Part shown: positions 54,402 through 64,000 of the stretch, piece by piece
Position numbering within the stretch: the first letter of the stretch is position 1
How the letters are laid out: each line of letters begins with the position of its first letter
Origin: Diphasiastrum complanatum
Taxonomy: Eukaryota; Streptophyta; Lycopodiopsida; Lycopodiales; Lycopodiaceae
Length of the DNA stretch: 64,000 bases
Reading direction: 5' to 3'
Assembly: GCA_029204225.1 (NCBI GenBank)
Contig: CM055095.1
Coordinates: 33,233,732 to 33,297,731 of the forward strand
The notes under the pieces: generated by a model
What the model saw: the letters and a program-made list of their open reading frames with translations, nothing else
Databases searched by the model: none
What the model was told of the DNA's origin: nothing
Translations under genes and position numbers: made by a program

Positions 54402-54835
54402 AGTTCAATCTCATTGGTCTCCTTGCCCTTTGCCACACATCGCACTTTTTCAAGTATTCCTCTGTATCTTTATGAATCGTTGGCCACCAACATCCTGATT
54501 GCAGAATCTTGCGAACTGTAATGTCAGATGCAAAATGACCTCCACCCATGCCTTCATGTGAAAGCAAAATGATCTGGGTGGCCTCATGAGGAAGAATACA
54601 CCGCCGAAGAATTCCATCTGGACCTCTTCGGTACAACTGGCCGGCAATCAGCTGATAAGGTCTAGCCTTAAGATCAACTTCCGCTGTTCCGCCTTTGGTA
54701 GTGATTTTTCTGGTTGGCCACGCATTAGATATTCAACAATGTCGGCAACCCATTTTGGTACTGTGTCCACGTAAAATAAGGCAACATCTACTAACTCATC
54801 ATCGGGTTGGGTGGCAATCTCCTTTCCCTTGATTC
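54402..54835 (-). pseudogene. Gypsy integrase zinc domain, same copy
   Basis: The minus strand reads LYRRGPDGILRRCI-type sequence, HEGMGGGHFASDITVRKIL, WWPTIHKDTEEYLKKCDVWQRARRP; the second Cys of CDVC is Trp here. A frameshift at about 54385 separates it from the core. At 54835 the sequence changes abruptly to plus-strand copia. Confidence 0.8.
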
Positions 54836-55520
54836 ATGGAGCCCAATTTAAAATTGTTTCAAGAAATAGAAGATGAAGAGCCTGAACCTAGCATTCATAT
54901 TCCTTACAGACAGCTAATTGGAAGTTTGATGTACCTAATGTCTTGCACTAGACCTGATGCTATTCTGAATGGGCTTTGCTTGAGGTTATGGAATTCTGTA
55001 TTCAGCTAACCAAAAAAGTGAGCTACAATGAAATTCTGTATTCAGCTAACCAGAAAAGTGAGCTAACAATGATTGTGGATGCAAGCTTTGCTACCAACAA
55101 GGGTTTCAGGTCCACTACAGGAGTTTGCTGTATGATGAACTGAGGTGCAATCAGTTGGATAAGTAAGCGACAATCATGTGTTGCCATCTCATCAGCTGAA
55201 GCTGAATATATGGCACTTTCTTATGGTGCCAGACATCTCGTTAAGCATGCATTGCAGGTTGATTGAGGAGGTGAGCTCATTACAACAAGCATCAATTACT
55301 GTATGGATTGACAACCAAAGTGCAATGAAAATAGCTGAAGCTCCAAGCTTCAGATCAAGAATAGTGCACATTCCCGTGCATTACCATTATGTCCGTAGGG
55401 CACAATTCTGTTGCAATATTTACCTACAGCTGAAATGACAGCAGATGCCCTCACAAGGCCCTTCCAAGAGAATGTTTTGAGAAGCATAGATCGGCAATGG
55501 GCATTCAGTCAAGAATATAA
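54836..55520 (+). pseudogene. Ty1/copia RT-end and RNase H remnant
   Basis: Reads EPNLKLFQEIEDEEPEPSIHIPYRQLIGSLMYLMSCTRPD in pieces (PYRQLIGSLMYL), then after a disturbed stretch SAEAEYMALSYG-like sequence (about 55190-55225), ITVWIDNQSAMKIAEAPSF and HVPVHYHYVR-type RNase H end. It contains a tandem 42-base duplication at 54985-55070 (ATTCTGTATTCAGCTAACC twice). Confidence 0.8.
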
Positions 55521-55532
55521 CTTGAGGAGGAG
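55521..55532 (+). promoter_or_regulatory. Copia polypurine tract
   Basis: CTTGAGGAGGAG directly before TGTTGGAATACC, the usual copia PPT/LTR junction. Confidence 0.75.
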
Positions 55533-56000
55533 TGTTGGAATACCAAGCTATATTCTTGGAATTAGCTGAGGCTAACTCTCTGCAAACGTGTGGGCAACAG
55601 AGGCTAACTTTGAGGAAACAGAGTGTGGGCAGTAGTAGAGCCCAGCTGACTTGTAGGAAGCAGCTAGCTAATTGTTAACCTCAAGATTCTGCCCTATGTG
55701 GCAGCCCTCGGTAGCACCATTAGGCACATATCTTTAGCTATATAAACTAGGTTTTTTAGAAGTACGTTTAGTGCTGGAACACACAGCAGTTTTGTTAGTG
55801 TGTAATGTTTTCCTTTTTGAATACAGTGGCAAGAGACTGTGTGTGCCTCAGACTCTGTGCAAAGGCCTGTGTAGAGACTCTGTGTCTCATCATCCTTTCT
55901 CCAGTGTGTCATTTCCCTATTCACGTACTTATGTTTTTCAGATCTATGCTGTTAATCTTCTGCCATAATAAAGGGCTGTTTCTTCATGTCTCTTATTGAA
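55533..56000 (+). mobile_element. Copia 3' LTR
   Basis: Begins TGTTGGAATACCAAG. A TATA-like TATATAAAC lies at about 55739 and an AATAAA polyadenylation signal at about 55966. The end is not precisely defined. A 36-base block (GATGCTATTCTGAATGGGCT...) present at 54955 recurs at 56003, so the LTR's right flank repeats a piece of the copia region. Confidence 0.6.
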
Positions 56001-56605
56001 GTTCTGATGCTATTCTGAATGGGCTTTGCTTGAGGTTACTGTACATTCTGAAATACAGTTAAGTAGCTGGTTGGCTCTTTCCCTCTGCCATTTTTTATGT
56101 ACACATACTAAGCTACACCATTTGCTTTTCGCTTCATAACCCTTCATAGCATCAATTGATCCTCCATGGAAGAAGCAAGATCATCGCCATCCCACGCAGC
56201 ATAACAATATGGCTAGAATCAAGATGCACGTAAGGAAATTCCATTGCATATTCAAGACTCCTACCTTCTTATATCAGCTCTTCTAGTGTTTTTCAGAAGC
56301 TTTTACTCATTTTCCAGTTGGCAGCAAACAGGAGCTCCTAAAGAAAAACATTTTTTTACGTGGATGGTCACCACTGTAGCGGCTATCCTGACATGTGAAT
56401 CCACGCAGCAGGGAAGGAGACCCACGATGCACCAGGTCTAAAAATGGCTATAAGACTCTAGTCATTCTTCATGTAAATAGGAACAACAACAACCAGCTTC
56501 TCTTTTTCACGGCTTTACTGCACGGGCCAGGAACAGATTCAAGCACACTGAATTGTGTCCACAATGATTCCGCATATAATGCGCTTCCAGGAATGGATTG
56601 TTGAA
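56001..56605. other. Sequence of unknown nature flanking the TRIM
   Basis: No gene or element recognised apart from the 36-base repeat at its start. It is continuous in style with 57800-58363, and the TRIM-like element inserts between them. Confidence 0.4.
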
Positions 56606-56610
56606 CGTTG

Positions 56611-56820
56611 TATTGTAATCACAGATCAGAATAGAGAGACATCAAGATACTCTAACTACATACTATATTAATGATATGCGTGAATGAGGCATTGCCTCTA
56701 GATACTGTTTGAGAGAGACGATGACAGAAGGGTCGCACCGTTTGGGAACCCACACAATAACTAGCTATATAATAAGCGTGTTCACATATATATGTCACTT
56801 AGATGATATTTACTTTAATA
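56611..56820 (-). repeat. TRIM 3' LTR
   Basis: Matches 57582-57794. A polypurine tract (minus GAAGGAGGAG) lies directly above 56820. Confidence 0.88.
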
Positions 56821-56833
56821 CTCCTCCTTCAAC
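56821..56833 (-). promoter_or_regulatory. TRIM polypurine tract
   Basis: The minus strand reads GTTGAAGGAGGAG immediately before the LTR start TATTAAAG. Confidence 0.8.
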
Positions 56834-56984
56834 TAGATCAATTATCATTGTATTAACTTCTAAAACAGAACATTTAAATCACAAGTAGATTTCAACAAAT
56901 CTAAATCTTATGGGAAACATGCTTCCATTGAAGCCACAACGCTTTCAAAATTGCATATGATGCTCCTTTTAGTGCAGCTACTCC

Positions 56985-57581
56985 TCACGTATAGAAATCC
57001 CACCCTAGACACGTAGCCACTCCGCCATCCATCTAACTCCCAAAAGGACTGGTACCAGGGGATAGAGGATATAGAGAAGCCCCAACTTATATATGGGAGA
57101 GTTCAAGGCAAGCCGTTACTTATGGGATCTTGAGAATTCTCAAGGCCTTCACTAGGCGCTCAAGCACGGCACTTTCCTGTGCGTGGCTTGCAACTAAACA
57201 TTCCACAACACCCCCACTCAAGCAACCACAGGCAAAGGAACCTCCCACTGGCTCTGATACCATTCAAAGAATGTGGGCCACAGTGCCATGCACACACACG
57301 TACCCACACGAGCCACGTACTGGGATCCCACAGACGCCTAGCCACCCGCCATCCGTCTAACCCCAAAAAGGACTGGTACCAGGGGATAGAGGATATAGAG
57401 AAGTCCCAACTTATTGGGAGAGTTCAAGTCAAGCAATTACTTATGTGATATTGAGAATTCTCAAGGCCTTCACTAGGCGCTCAAGCCCACGACACTTTCC
57501 TGTGTGTGGCTTGCAACTAAACATTCCGCAACACCCCCAAGCAAGCACAGGCAAAGGAACCTCCCACTAGCTCTGATACCA
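56985..57581. repeat. Partial tandem duplication inside the TRIM, including its PBS
   Basis: Two units of about 280 bases (about 56985-57262 and 57301-57581) share GGACTGGTACCAGGGGATAG, CTCAAGGCCTTCACTAGGCG and CAACTAAACATTCC. Each ends in GCTCTGATACCA, the PBS complement. Only the second is next to an LTR. Confidence 0.85.
57570..57581 (-). promoter_or_regulatory. TRIM primer-binding site
   Basis: The minus strand reads TGGTATCAGAGC with no spacer after LTR end ACAATA. Confidence 0.9.
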
Positions 57582-57794
57582 TATTGTAATCACAGATCAG
57601 AATAGAGAAATAAGAGTCTCAGAGAGATCAAGATACTCTAACTACATACTATATTAATGATATGCGTGAATGAGGCATTGCCTCTACATACTGTTCAAGA
57701 GAGACGACGCACCGTTTGGGAACTCACACAATAACTAGTTATATAATAAGAGTGTTCACATATATATGTCACTTAGATGATATTTACTTTAATA
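57582..57794 (-). repeat. TRIM 5' LTR
   Basis: Matches 56611-56820 with a short insertion after AGAATAGAGA and a deletion near 57700. Confidence 0.88.
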
Positions 57795-57799
57795 CGTTG

Positions 57800-58363
57800 A
57801 TCCTCCACTACCTTGATCCACTCAATGCACCAGCAACATATTGAAGTTTTTGTTCTCATACTTCCCTAACCACCTTCAATGATTCATTGTTGGAATCTAT
57901 GGACTGTTTTCATATTGATTTGCATCTCTGGCCCTTCTTCCACTCTTGCAGAACTAACAAGCTGCATTTGTGTTCGTTTAGCCACACTCAAATTTTAGAT
58001 TTGTTTCTTCACGGGTGGCTTTCAAATAATTGTGTGGAATAAACAGAGGTTGTTGAAGGCTTTCAAAACTGCTGCATAATCTTAAATTTGTGCAAATTGT
58101 CTCTACAGAAAGATGTAGTGCGCCTCTCACGCTAGAAAGGCAATGTAGATACCAAGGCAATTAATCTTTTTTCACCTTGTACATTGTTCACACAGATTTT
58201 GCATTCACAAGCAAACAAGTCTCTCTCTTGTTCAACATTTCTTCTCTACACATAAATATGAACTTGCTTTTACATGCTGAGATTTACAGCAAATAATATG
58301 CTTCCAAATTCTACTCGAAACAAGAAATGCATGCCAAGATCATTCAAGGGTTAGCCATTCTTG
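57800..58363. other. Sequence of unknown nature flanking the TRIM
   Basis: No gene recognised. It may be leader of the minus-strand element whose PBS is at 58364. Confidence 0.4.
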
Positions 58364-58375
58364 GCTTTGATACCA
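58364..58375 (-). promoter_or_regulatory. Primer-binding site variant
   Basis: The minus strand reads TGGTATCAAAGC, one mismatch from the iMet PBS. The preceding bases end AAATA, again TA rather than CA. Confidence 0.55.
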
Positions 58376-58690
58376 TATTTAAGTTAGAGATCCGAGCACA
58401 GATTCAATCATTTCAAAAGAGAGGGGGGAGAGAGACCACCATAATGCTCAAGTATTAGCGAATGAGAGGCACTACAATAATGAGAGGAGAGAAATGTATA
58501 TGTGAGATATTGAGAAGTTATGCCTCTTTCCATGTAACCACATACCAATTAGCCCTATTTACATTGCCACATAACCTTATCTATTAGGCACCTGACTTAA
58601 TAGTCATTTATGGAGTACATTTCAAGCATGTCTAACATTGGCCAAGTCAAACCACTATACAAAGTATGACCACCAACACGTCGGCAACTC
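58376..58690 (-). mobile_element. Possible LTR upstream of the 58364 PBS
   Basis: Non-coding sequence with a GA-rich run near 58420. No second LTR copy is seen in the window. Boundary at the far end unknown. Confidence 0.35.
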
Positions 58691-59420
58691 GACAAGGCCA
58701 AGATAGAAAGCACAAAACAAAATAGAAAACAATGATCACAAATAAATGCTTAAAGCAATTTATATTTTCTTCAATCAGATAAAAGTATTCATCAAAAGAC
58801 GGTGATCCATACTAAATGAAAATATAATAAAACTTTAGTGTCATAATTGCAAACATAACTGCACCCATATGAGAAAATAAGAAACTCTTCTTGATATATT
58901 CACAATATATTGTAAAGTAATTCGAATAAGTCAAAGGTCTGAAAATATATTGAAAAAAAATATCAAAAAATATAAAGCAAAACTATCAAAGATTGAAAAT
59001 TTTGATCAAAGTATTGAGAATTATCAAAAACATATACAAAATCAAAAGTAAAGAAAAAATAGAAAAATCTTTGAAGGATATTGTGTTGAAGATAGTATTT
59101 GCTAATTTTGGATGCAAATTTAACTTTAGTGCTCAGTAAATTGTGTCGCTGAGACCAACAACTACACATATATGTTATTAAATATTTCCATGACTCGATA
59201 TGGATGGACTCATCCATCCTGCATGCAATCTTTCCAAAAACTTCAAATGATCAACATCATACACCAAGGCATAATCTCCTCACAATTTTACCTAGGCCTC
59301 TTTCAAATGTTGGAGTTATTATCTTCAGAGCCACTGATCTGATAATTGTTTTTAGTTGTCTGTTGATGCCTACATTTCACCACTTGCTATTGAATGTTGT
59401 TGACTATTTGAGAATTCTAG
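58691..59420. other. AT-rich stretch, no gene
   Basis: No motif recognised. It ends at the gypsy 3' LTR boundary TGTGGTGG (plus) at 59421. Confidence 0.5.
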
Positions 59421-60426
59421 TGTGGTGGCCTAGTTGTTATAGATTTCCACAAAATCAATGAATTATGTAGTATAAAAGGTTTGATCGTTCCCCAAGAGAG
59501 AGAATAATCTCATCTTTTGCATGGTAAATGTATGTATGATGATAAACATACTAGAGTGTATAAAGTTCACAATGAATACTACAGTGACATAACTGGTTAT
59601 CCAAAGATATTTGGGTAAATTGGCATCAAGGAACACCAATGATGAAACGATTTGGTCAAGGTCTGTAATTGTAAGATCAGGCTCTTCAGGCATCAGGAAA
59701 ATAGTCAGAATTGACAACAACTAGCAATTAGATTCATCAAGCAGAATCACATTAGCTAAAAGTTCTTCTTAATCAAACACAGAGAATTAGTTTTTATTGC
59801 AGGAAGCAAACAAGACAGAGCCTCAATCAATCCCATTATCTGAACACATAGCTCATTCAGAGTTGAAGGAGTTTCTGCTAAAAGTTATGCTTAACCGCTT
59901 CGGCTAATTCCCTGCGCACATTAGTCAGAATTATTACTTGCTGGTGTCGCCTGAAAATCCATGTTAGAGTAACTGAAATTCAGTATAACTTAAGAAATGT
60001 GTGTGACACAAACAGAACAGTATCACAATCAATCACAGATCATACAGAGTGTGTTCGCACAAATGATAAGTAATTATGTGAGAGATAACAGAAGGAAAGA
60101 ATGTTCAAGCTACAAGAACTTGCTCTTCGTTCTCTATTGATACTCAGCTCTGCGTAGAAATGCGTATGTACAATAGCACATAGTGCTATCCTTATCAGAA
60201 TGTTCTTCAGTCTCAATGTCGCTTACGAACCGTCAAATGTAGGCTCTGAACTTCTATTGCGTCTCTTTAGAACGTCGCAACTTCTACTCAAAATATGAAT
60301 TTACAAAGTGCGAAATAGGCCTTTACATGTATTTAGGCACTATAGCACATTTTATATACATGGAAATTGAAATTTTTTTACAATATATGACAAAATTTGG
60401 ATAATGTGAGATCATAAGACTCCACA
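59421..60426 (-). mobile_element. Gypsy 3' LTR, about 1 kb
   Basis: On the minus strand it starts TGTGGAGTC at 60426 after a clear polypurine tract and ends GGCCACCACA at 59421, with TGTGG...CCACA inverted ends. A TATA-like TATATAAAA lies at about 60350-60358 and a CAATAAAAAC polyadenylation-like site at about 59797. Its last 500 bases match 36595-37106. Confidence 0.75.
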
Positions 60427-60445
60427 TATCCCCTTCCTCATCTGT
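60427..60445 (-). promoter_or_regulatory. Gypsy polypurine tract
   Basis: The minus strand reads GATGAGGAAGGGGATA before TGTGGAG. Confidence 0.75.
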
Positions 60446-60469
60446 GCAGCGGCTCACAAACAATCTGAT

Positions 60470-63290
60470 TTATGTCCTTTGTCGCTTTCGGCTAGCTAGC
60501 TTGCTGTGGAAAATAGCCTTGTCTTGGGCTTCATTCTCTTCATTTTCTTGTTCCAATGTTAGTCCTTTTGTTGCCAGGAAATAGTTGTTCTTCTGGTTGT
60601 AGTCTTCTTGGAATGACAAATTTGGATAACCAGCCATTCCTTGATTGCTGATTGGTGCAAGGGGGTTATCAATTAATGTATTATTAACAAGACGTGCATA
60701 CCAACTATCCTCGGTCAGGATTTCAGACATCTCAACAGAAGGGACAGTTAGTGAAAGGGCAGCATATGTATGTTCAGGAAATTTCTCTTTAATGTACAGT
60801 TGTTGAATAGACAAGAGGGCATACGAAATGAGAGAAGTAATATTTACATGGTTGTAAGTATAATATGGTCTAGTTATTGGGTTAGTGGAGCAAAGTATAT
60901 TATTTGCTTTTACTTCCTCCAAATAACAAGAATAGTTAGTTTCCCAATCTGTGTAGATTTCCCACAGATCAGGGAATAAGAACTGATGAGTAACTCGGGA
61001 AGAAACTGATTTAGAGTTAGAAACAACTTTTCACATCAAAAATGTTAATTGATTCTAACTTATTCAAATACTCATCCAATGCTGGAAAAATATTATTTTC
61101 AAATGTTCTTAAATATTCTAAGATGTATATATACAAGGATCCTGCGACCACATAAATATAGTTAGTTTGCACATTGAACTTGTTATGAATAATGGCAAGG
61201 GCGAGGATTCCTTTTTGATGTACAGTTAGTCTAGACCATAAAGTATTTATGTTAGAAAAAGTCCAAGGTTTCTCCCATTGTTCTTTTGTGTAACCAAAAA
61301 GTTTAGGTAAGAAAAGGTAATCCATTCTCCATTGGAGTTTTGGACTACAAGAAGGTGGAATAAAAAATGTTAGTTCCTGATGAAATGTCTGAAATTCTAA
61401 CCTTAGTAGTGAGTAGACAATCTTGTTTTTCTTTATAGCTGCTCCACTTCGTGACGCCTGGGCTTGGTATGGAATGATGCTTAATGCCTCAGGTTGGTCT
61501 TCAGTAGCTTGTACCTCTGCAGCATCCTTGGTTTTGGTCTGTGTTTCTCGATCTCTCAGGATCTGCCTGCAGATGGTATCTGTTTGATGGCCTTTTTTGA
61601 CATTACTGGTGCTGGCTCATCTGTCTGCGTCTCCTGATCTTGTCCTTGTGCTGGTTCTTCTGCATCAGAAATCTGCATTTGGCCTGATTGGAATTTGGCC
61701 TCTTCTAATTCTTCCTTCAACTTCTCATAAGCAATCATTTGCAGCTGCAGATATTGCATCTGGAAGGTCTAGATCATCCTCTCCTGGATTCCCTTCCATG
61801 CTACCAGATCAATTCGGTACCTACCATGAGATACGCAGGCACCGACTGTGACTTCGGCGCTGATTCGCCACAATATTGCCTCTTCGGCCTGTTTCTTGTA
61901 TATTTGATTGCCTTTCTTTAACATTTCTGCAGAATTTTGCGGTTGGGCAATTGATTCCTAAGCACTGCTGAGTTCATTGCTCAGCTCCGCATTGCTACTC
62001 TGAAGAGTAGTGCGCACTCGTCTCTCCTCCTGCAAAGAAGCCTGTAGGGTCTGAAGTTGTTGTTTGGGCAGTATGTTCTCACTTTTGAAGGAGTTGGACT
62101 GCTCTTGCATTTCTTCCAACACTTTGAACGTGGCATCCTGCCTTCCTTTCACTTCTTCAAGCTCTGTATTTTTTCTGCTCAGTTTCGCATTGGCTGCTTC
62201 AAGCTCCTCATTTCTATAGGCCAACTCAGCTCTTGTTTCGCTCAGCTCTGTATCTTTTGGGGTGAGGTCTGTTCGGACTCTTTCATACTTGGATTCCAGC
62301 TTCCTAGATACCTTCTCCAAGCTAGCAAGATGCTGAATAGCTGCCCGAGTATCTGGCAGTATGTGTTCCAAAAACTTTTTGATATAACGTGGCATCGAGG
62401 ATTGGTTCCTTGACGTCGCTTTCGCTGCCCTGCTGGTCATTAGAAAGCTGCTCTACTCCTTGTGGTTCTGGCTCTTGTGGTATTTCAGCCTGATTATGCT
62501 CCTGATCAGAAGTGTCCTCTGCCTCCTCTTCCGCATTACTATTTCCTTCTTTGTTGGATAATGGTGTGTATTGGGATGATGGCAAAGTCATCCTCACCGT
62601 GCTCCCTTGACTGGATGATGATGATGTGGCTGCCTTTGATGTCTGCATCTGGGATTCCACCTCAATTGATGGTGCTAGCTCTGGCAGTACTGGTGCAATC
62701 CCGATATCCTCCTGCACTGTCAGCACACCAGCATGCATACATAAAATGCCCATCTGCTGACCCAGCCTGGAGAACTGATTAGTTTTTACTAATTTACAGA
62801 ATTGCTTGAAAGCAATCTGTCCAAAGGCAATTTGTTCTCCATTTAAAGCTCTCAGCCATATTGGTATTTGAAATTGTGTACTCTTGCTCCGGTAAGAAGA
62901 TAGAAGCAAGAGCAAATCGAACGAAGCTCTTGAGATTGGGGTCTCTTATGTAAGAGAGTTTGTATCCCCGTTACTCAAGATAAGCCTCTTCTTGAAAAGC
63001 TCCGCTCTCCGCAATGAAATCTGGTTTAGTAACTGGCATATTGCCGTCCATAGGCAATCCTAAGGCACGACAGTAAAACCCCTCGGTGATAACAATCTCT
63101 TGATTGCGGATGGTTGTGGAAATATGTCCTTATTCTATTTCGCCCAAATTGTCGATCAGCTCATAATATAAATCAGTAAGAATTACTGATGGATTGAATT
63201 GAAGAAGACCTTCAATTCGCGCTCGAACAACTAGTGGTTGTAATACTGGTATTACTGGCTTTGGGTGCGTTTTGAATACAATCGCCATAG
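60470..63290 (-). pseudogene. Extra coding region downstream of gypsy integrase (coiled-coil protein)
   Basis: Minus strand, between integrase and the 3' LTR. It starts near MAIVFKTHPKPVIPVLQPL (about 63287) and continues, with stops and shifts, through SLRRAELFKKRLILSNGD, PIWLRALNGEQIAFGQIAFKQF (about 62860-62790), a Ser/Glu-rich acidic stretch (62480-62680), a predicted coiled coil of about 140 residues (61958-62390: heptad-like LESKYERVRTDL, ELEAANAKLSRKNTELEEV), another helix (61700-61759), then WEKPWTFSNINTLWSRLTVHQK (61250) and a C-terminal charged tail ending KLASRKRQRT at 60475. I do not recognise the protein. Extra 3' ORFs are known in some Tat/Athila-type gypsy elements; no convincing signal peptide or envelope motif is visible. 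Confidence 0.6.
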
Positions 63291-63872
63291 TGCTTGCAGA
63301 TGTAAACGAGCGATGGCAGACAAGAGCTTGATCGCAACAATTTGCAATTCGGAGAGCAAGAGTGATGGAAAATGGTAGCAACAACAACTGAGTTGTTTGA
63401 GGTTTTAGGCGTATTGATGGTATTTCGACGGATTAGACTAATATTAAATGGAAGCGTAACCTTCGTTTTGAAGGTACATACTCAATAATAAAGTGGCTAG
63501 TCCTAAAAACAAAAATAAATAAATAAATAAATAAACAAAATACACGAATACTTCGCTTGGTAAATCAAAGCAAAAATTATTATGCGAAAAATGCGAAGGT
63601 GTCTGAAGGTAGAAAATCCTAAAAAATGCGAAAGTAAGTGTCGCAATTTCCGTATTTCTAAAATGGTAAATTCCAATGTAGTGACGAGTTTTTCGCAAAG
63701 TATAAAATGTTGCGAAGGTCTCGGGTTTTCCACAATACAAATAATGCAGTGCCGCATTTTCGCTACAATGTAAACTAGTTTTGGCATTTTCGCTAATACT
63801 TCGGTAAAAAAAATAAAAAATAATAATAATTGGACAAAAAATGACGGCCTTCAAAAACTGATATATCGGACA
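63291..63872 (-). other. Post-integrase spacer of the gypsy element
   Basis: T-rich on the minus strand, with an AAATAAATAAATAAAT tract (plus, about 63515) and TTTTTGTTTTTAGG (minus, about 63500) that resembles a splice acceptor. It is similar to 37107-37345 over about 63300-63530. The open frames inside are T-run artefacts, in my view. Confidence 0.5.
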
Positions 63873-64000
63873 TTAGTCATAGTAGCGCTTCACCCTTGAA
63901 CCATTTACTCGAGTGTCAAGTAAATGTCCTTGGAGATCAGCTAACTGAAGTGATCCATTATTAAAAACTTCTATAACTTTATACAGTCCCATCCATCTGG
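63873..64000 (-). pseudogene. Gypsy integrase C-terminus (window edge)
   Basis: The minus strand enters from the right edge with RWMGLYKVIEVFNNGSLQLADL and GHLLDTRVNGSRVKRYYD, then TAA at 63873-63875: the G-P-Y-type end of gypsy integrase (GLY here). The rest of pol lies outside the window. Confidence 0.8.

Larger units (their letters stand above)
56606..57799 (-). mobile_element. Complete TRIM-like miniature LTR retrotransposon with TSD
   Basis: A 1,184-base element (56611-57794) flanked by a 5-base duplication CGTTG (56606-56610 and 57795-57799). LTRs of 210 and 213 bases; on the minus strand each reads TATTAAAGTAAA...GATTACAATA, so the terminal dinucleotides are TA...TA instead of TG...CA. 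PBS TGGTATCAGAGC follows the 5' LTR directly and a polypurine tract precedes the 3' LTR. The internal region of about 760 bases has no coding frame of note and carries a partial tandem duplication that includes the PBS. Such elements are mobilised by proteins of other retroelements. It is the youngest-looking complete insertion in the window; the LTRs differ by a few indels and substitutions. Confidence 0.88.

Noticed and set aside
63444-63854. 136-codon hydrophobic open frame, possible env transmembrane protein
   Set aside because: Its hydrophobicity comes from T-runs in an AT-rich spacer, it overlaps another frame of similar character, and the homologous segment at 37107-37345 does not preserve it.

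Overview
This window looks like a land-plant nuclear chromosome from a large, repeat-dense genome, plausibly a gymnosperm or fern, but the exact lineage is inference. Reasons: tRNA-iMet type primer-binding sites (TGGTATCAGAGC and variants) recur about a dozen times. Ty1/copia (gag with CCHC knuckle, DSGAS protease, YVDD-type RT, RNase H) and Ty3/gypsy (gag, DSGS protease, YLDD RT, HHCC-DDE integrase) coding remnants fill both strands. There is a plant-type hAT transposase (BED, DUF659, C-terminal dimerisation) and a TRIM-like miniature LTR element. I see no intact host gene, no rRNA or tRNA gene, and no bacterial or organellar signature.

Layout. 0-2 kb: decayed gypsy gag-protease (minus). 3.1-6.3 kb: copia LTR, RT and gag fragments on both strands. 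6.7-9.7 kb: internally deleted gypsy with an LTR pair, PBS and PPT (minus). 9.8-12.45 kb and 26.3-28.9 kb: two near-identical copies, in inverted orientation, of a 2.26-kb gypsy LTR plus PBS and leader. Between them lie a copia-like fragment with an internal tandem duplication (12.5-14.3 kb), an hAT transposon relic with an AT-hook C-terminus (14.5-19.1 kb), a copia 3' end (19.2-20.06 kb) and the gypsy pol/gag belonging to the right arm (20.07-25.5 kb, minus). 29-32 kb: copia LTR and RT scraps and gypsy scraps. 32.25-33.45 kb: a decayed, intron-containing beta-class DNA amino-methyltransferase-like gene, the only candidate non-transposon gene. 33.7-36.6 kb: two copia 5' ends. 36.6-38.2 kb: gypsy LTR and integrase. 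38.2-41.6 kb: a copia gag-protease element. 41.6-44.7 kb: copia LTR and RT/RNase H. 44.7-49.3 kb: gypsy gag to integrase (plus). 49.5-53.5 kb: a second, longer copy of the gag-protease element followed by a novel 529-aa ORF. 53.5-54.8 kb: third copy of the right-arm gypsy integrase. 54.8-56 kb: copia 3' end. 56.6-57.8 kb: complete TRIM-like element with target-site duplication. 59.4-64 kb: 3' half of a gypsy element carrying a long extra coding region downstream of integrase.

How they relate: most of the window is nested and recombined retrotransposon debris whose coding parts are broken by stops and frameshifts, so functional cooperation is largely past tense. The most interesting signals are the methyltransferase remnant with a recognisable phase-preserving intron, the copia-derived gag-protease-X family that has lost integrase and RT yet has two related copies with a conserved extension, the TRIM with TA...TA ends, and the large inverted LTR arms.
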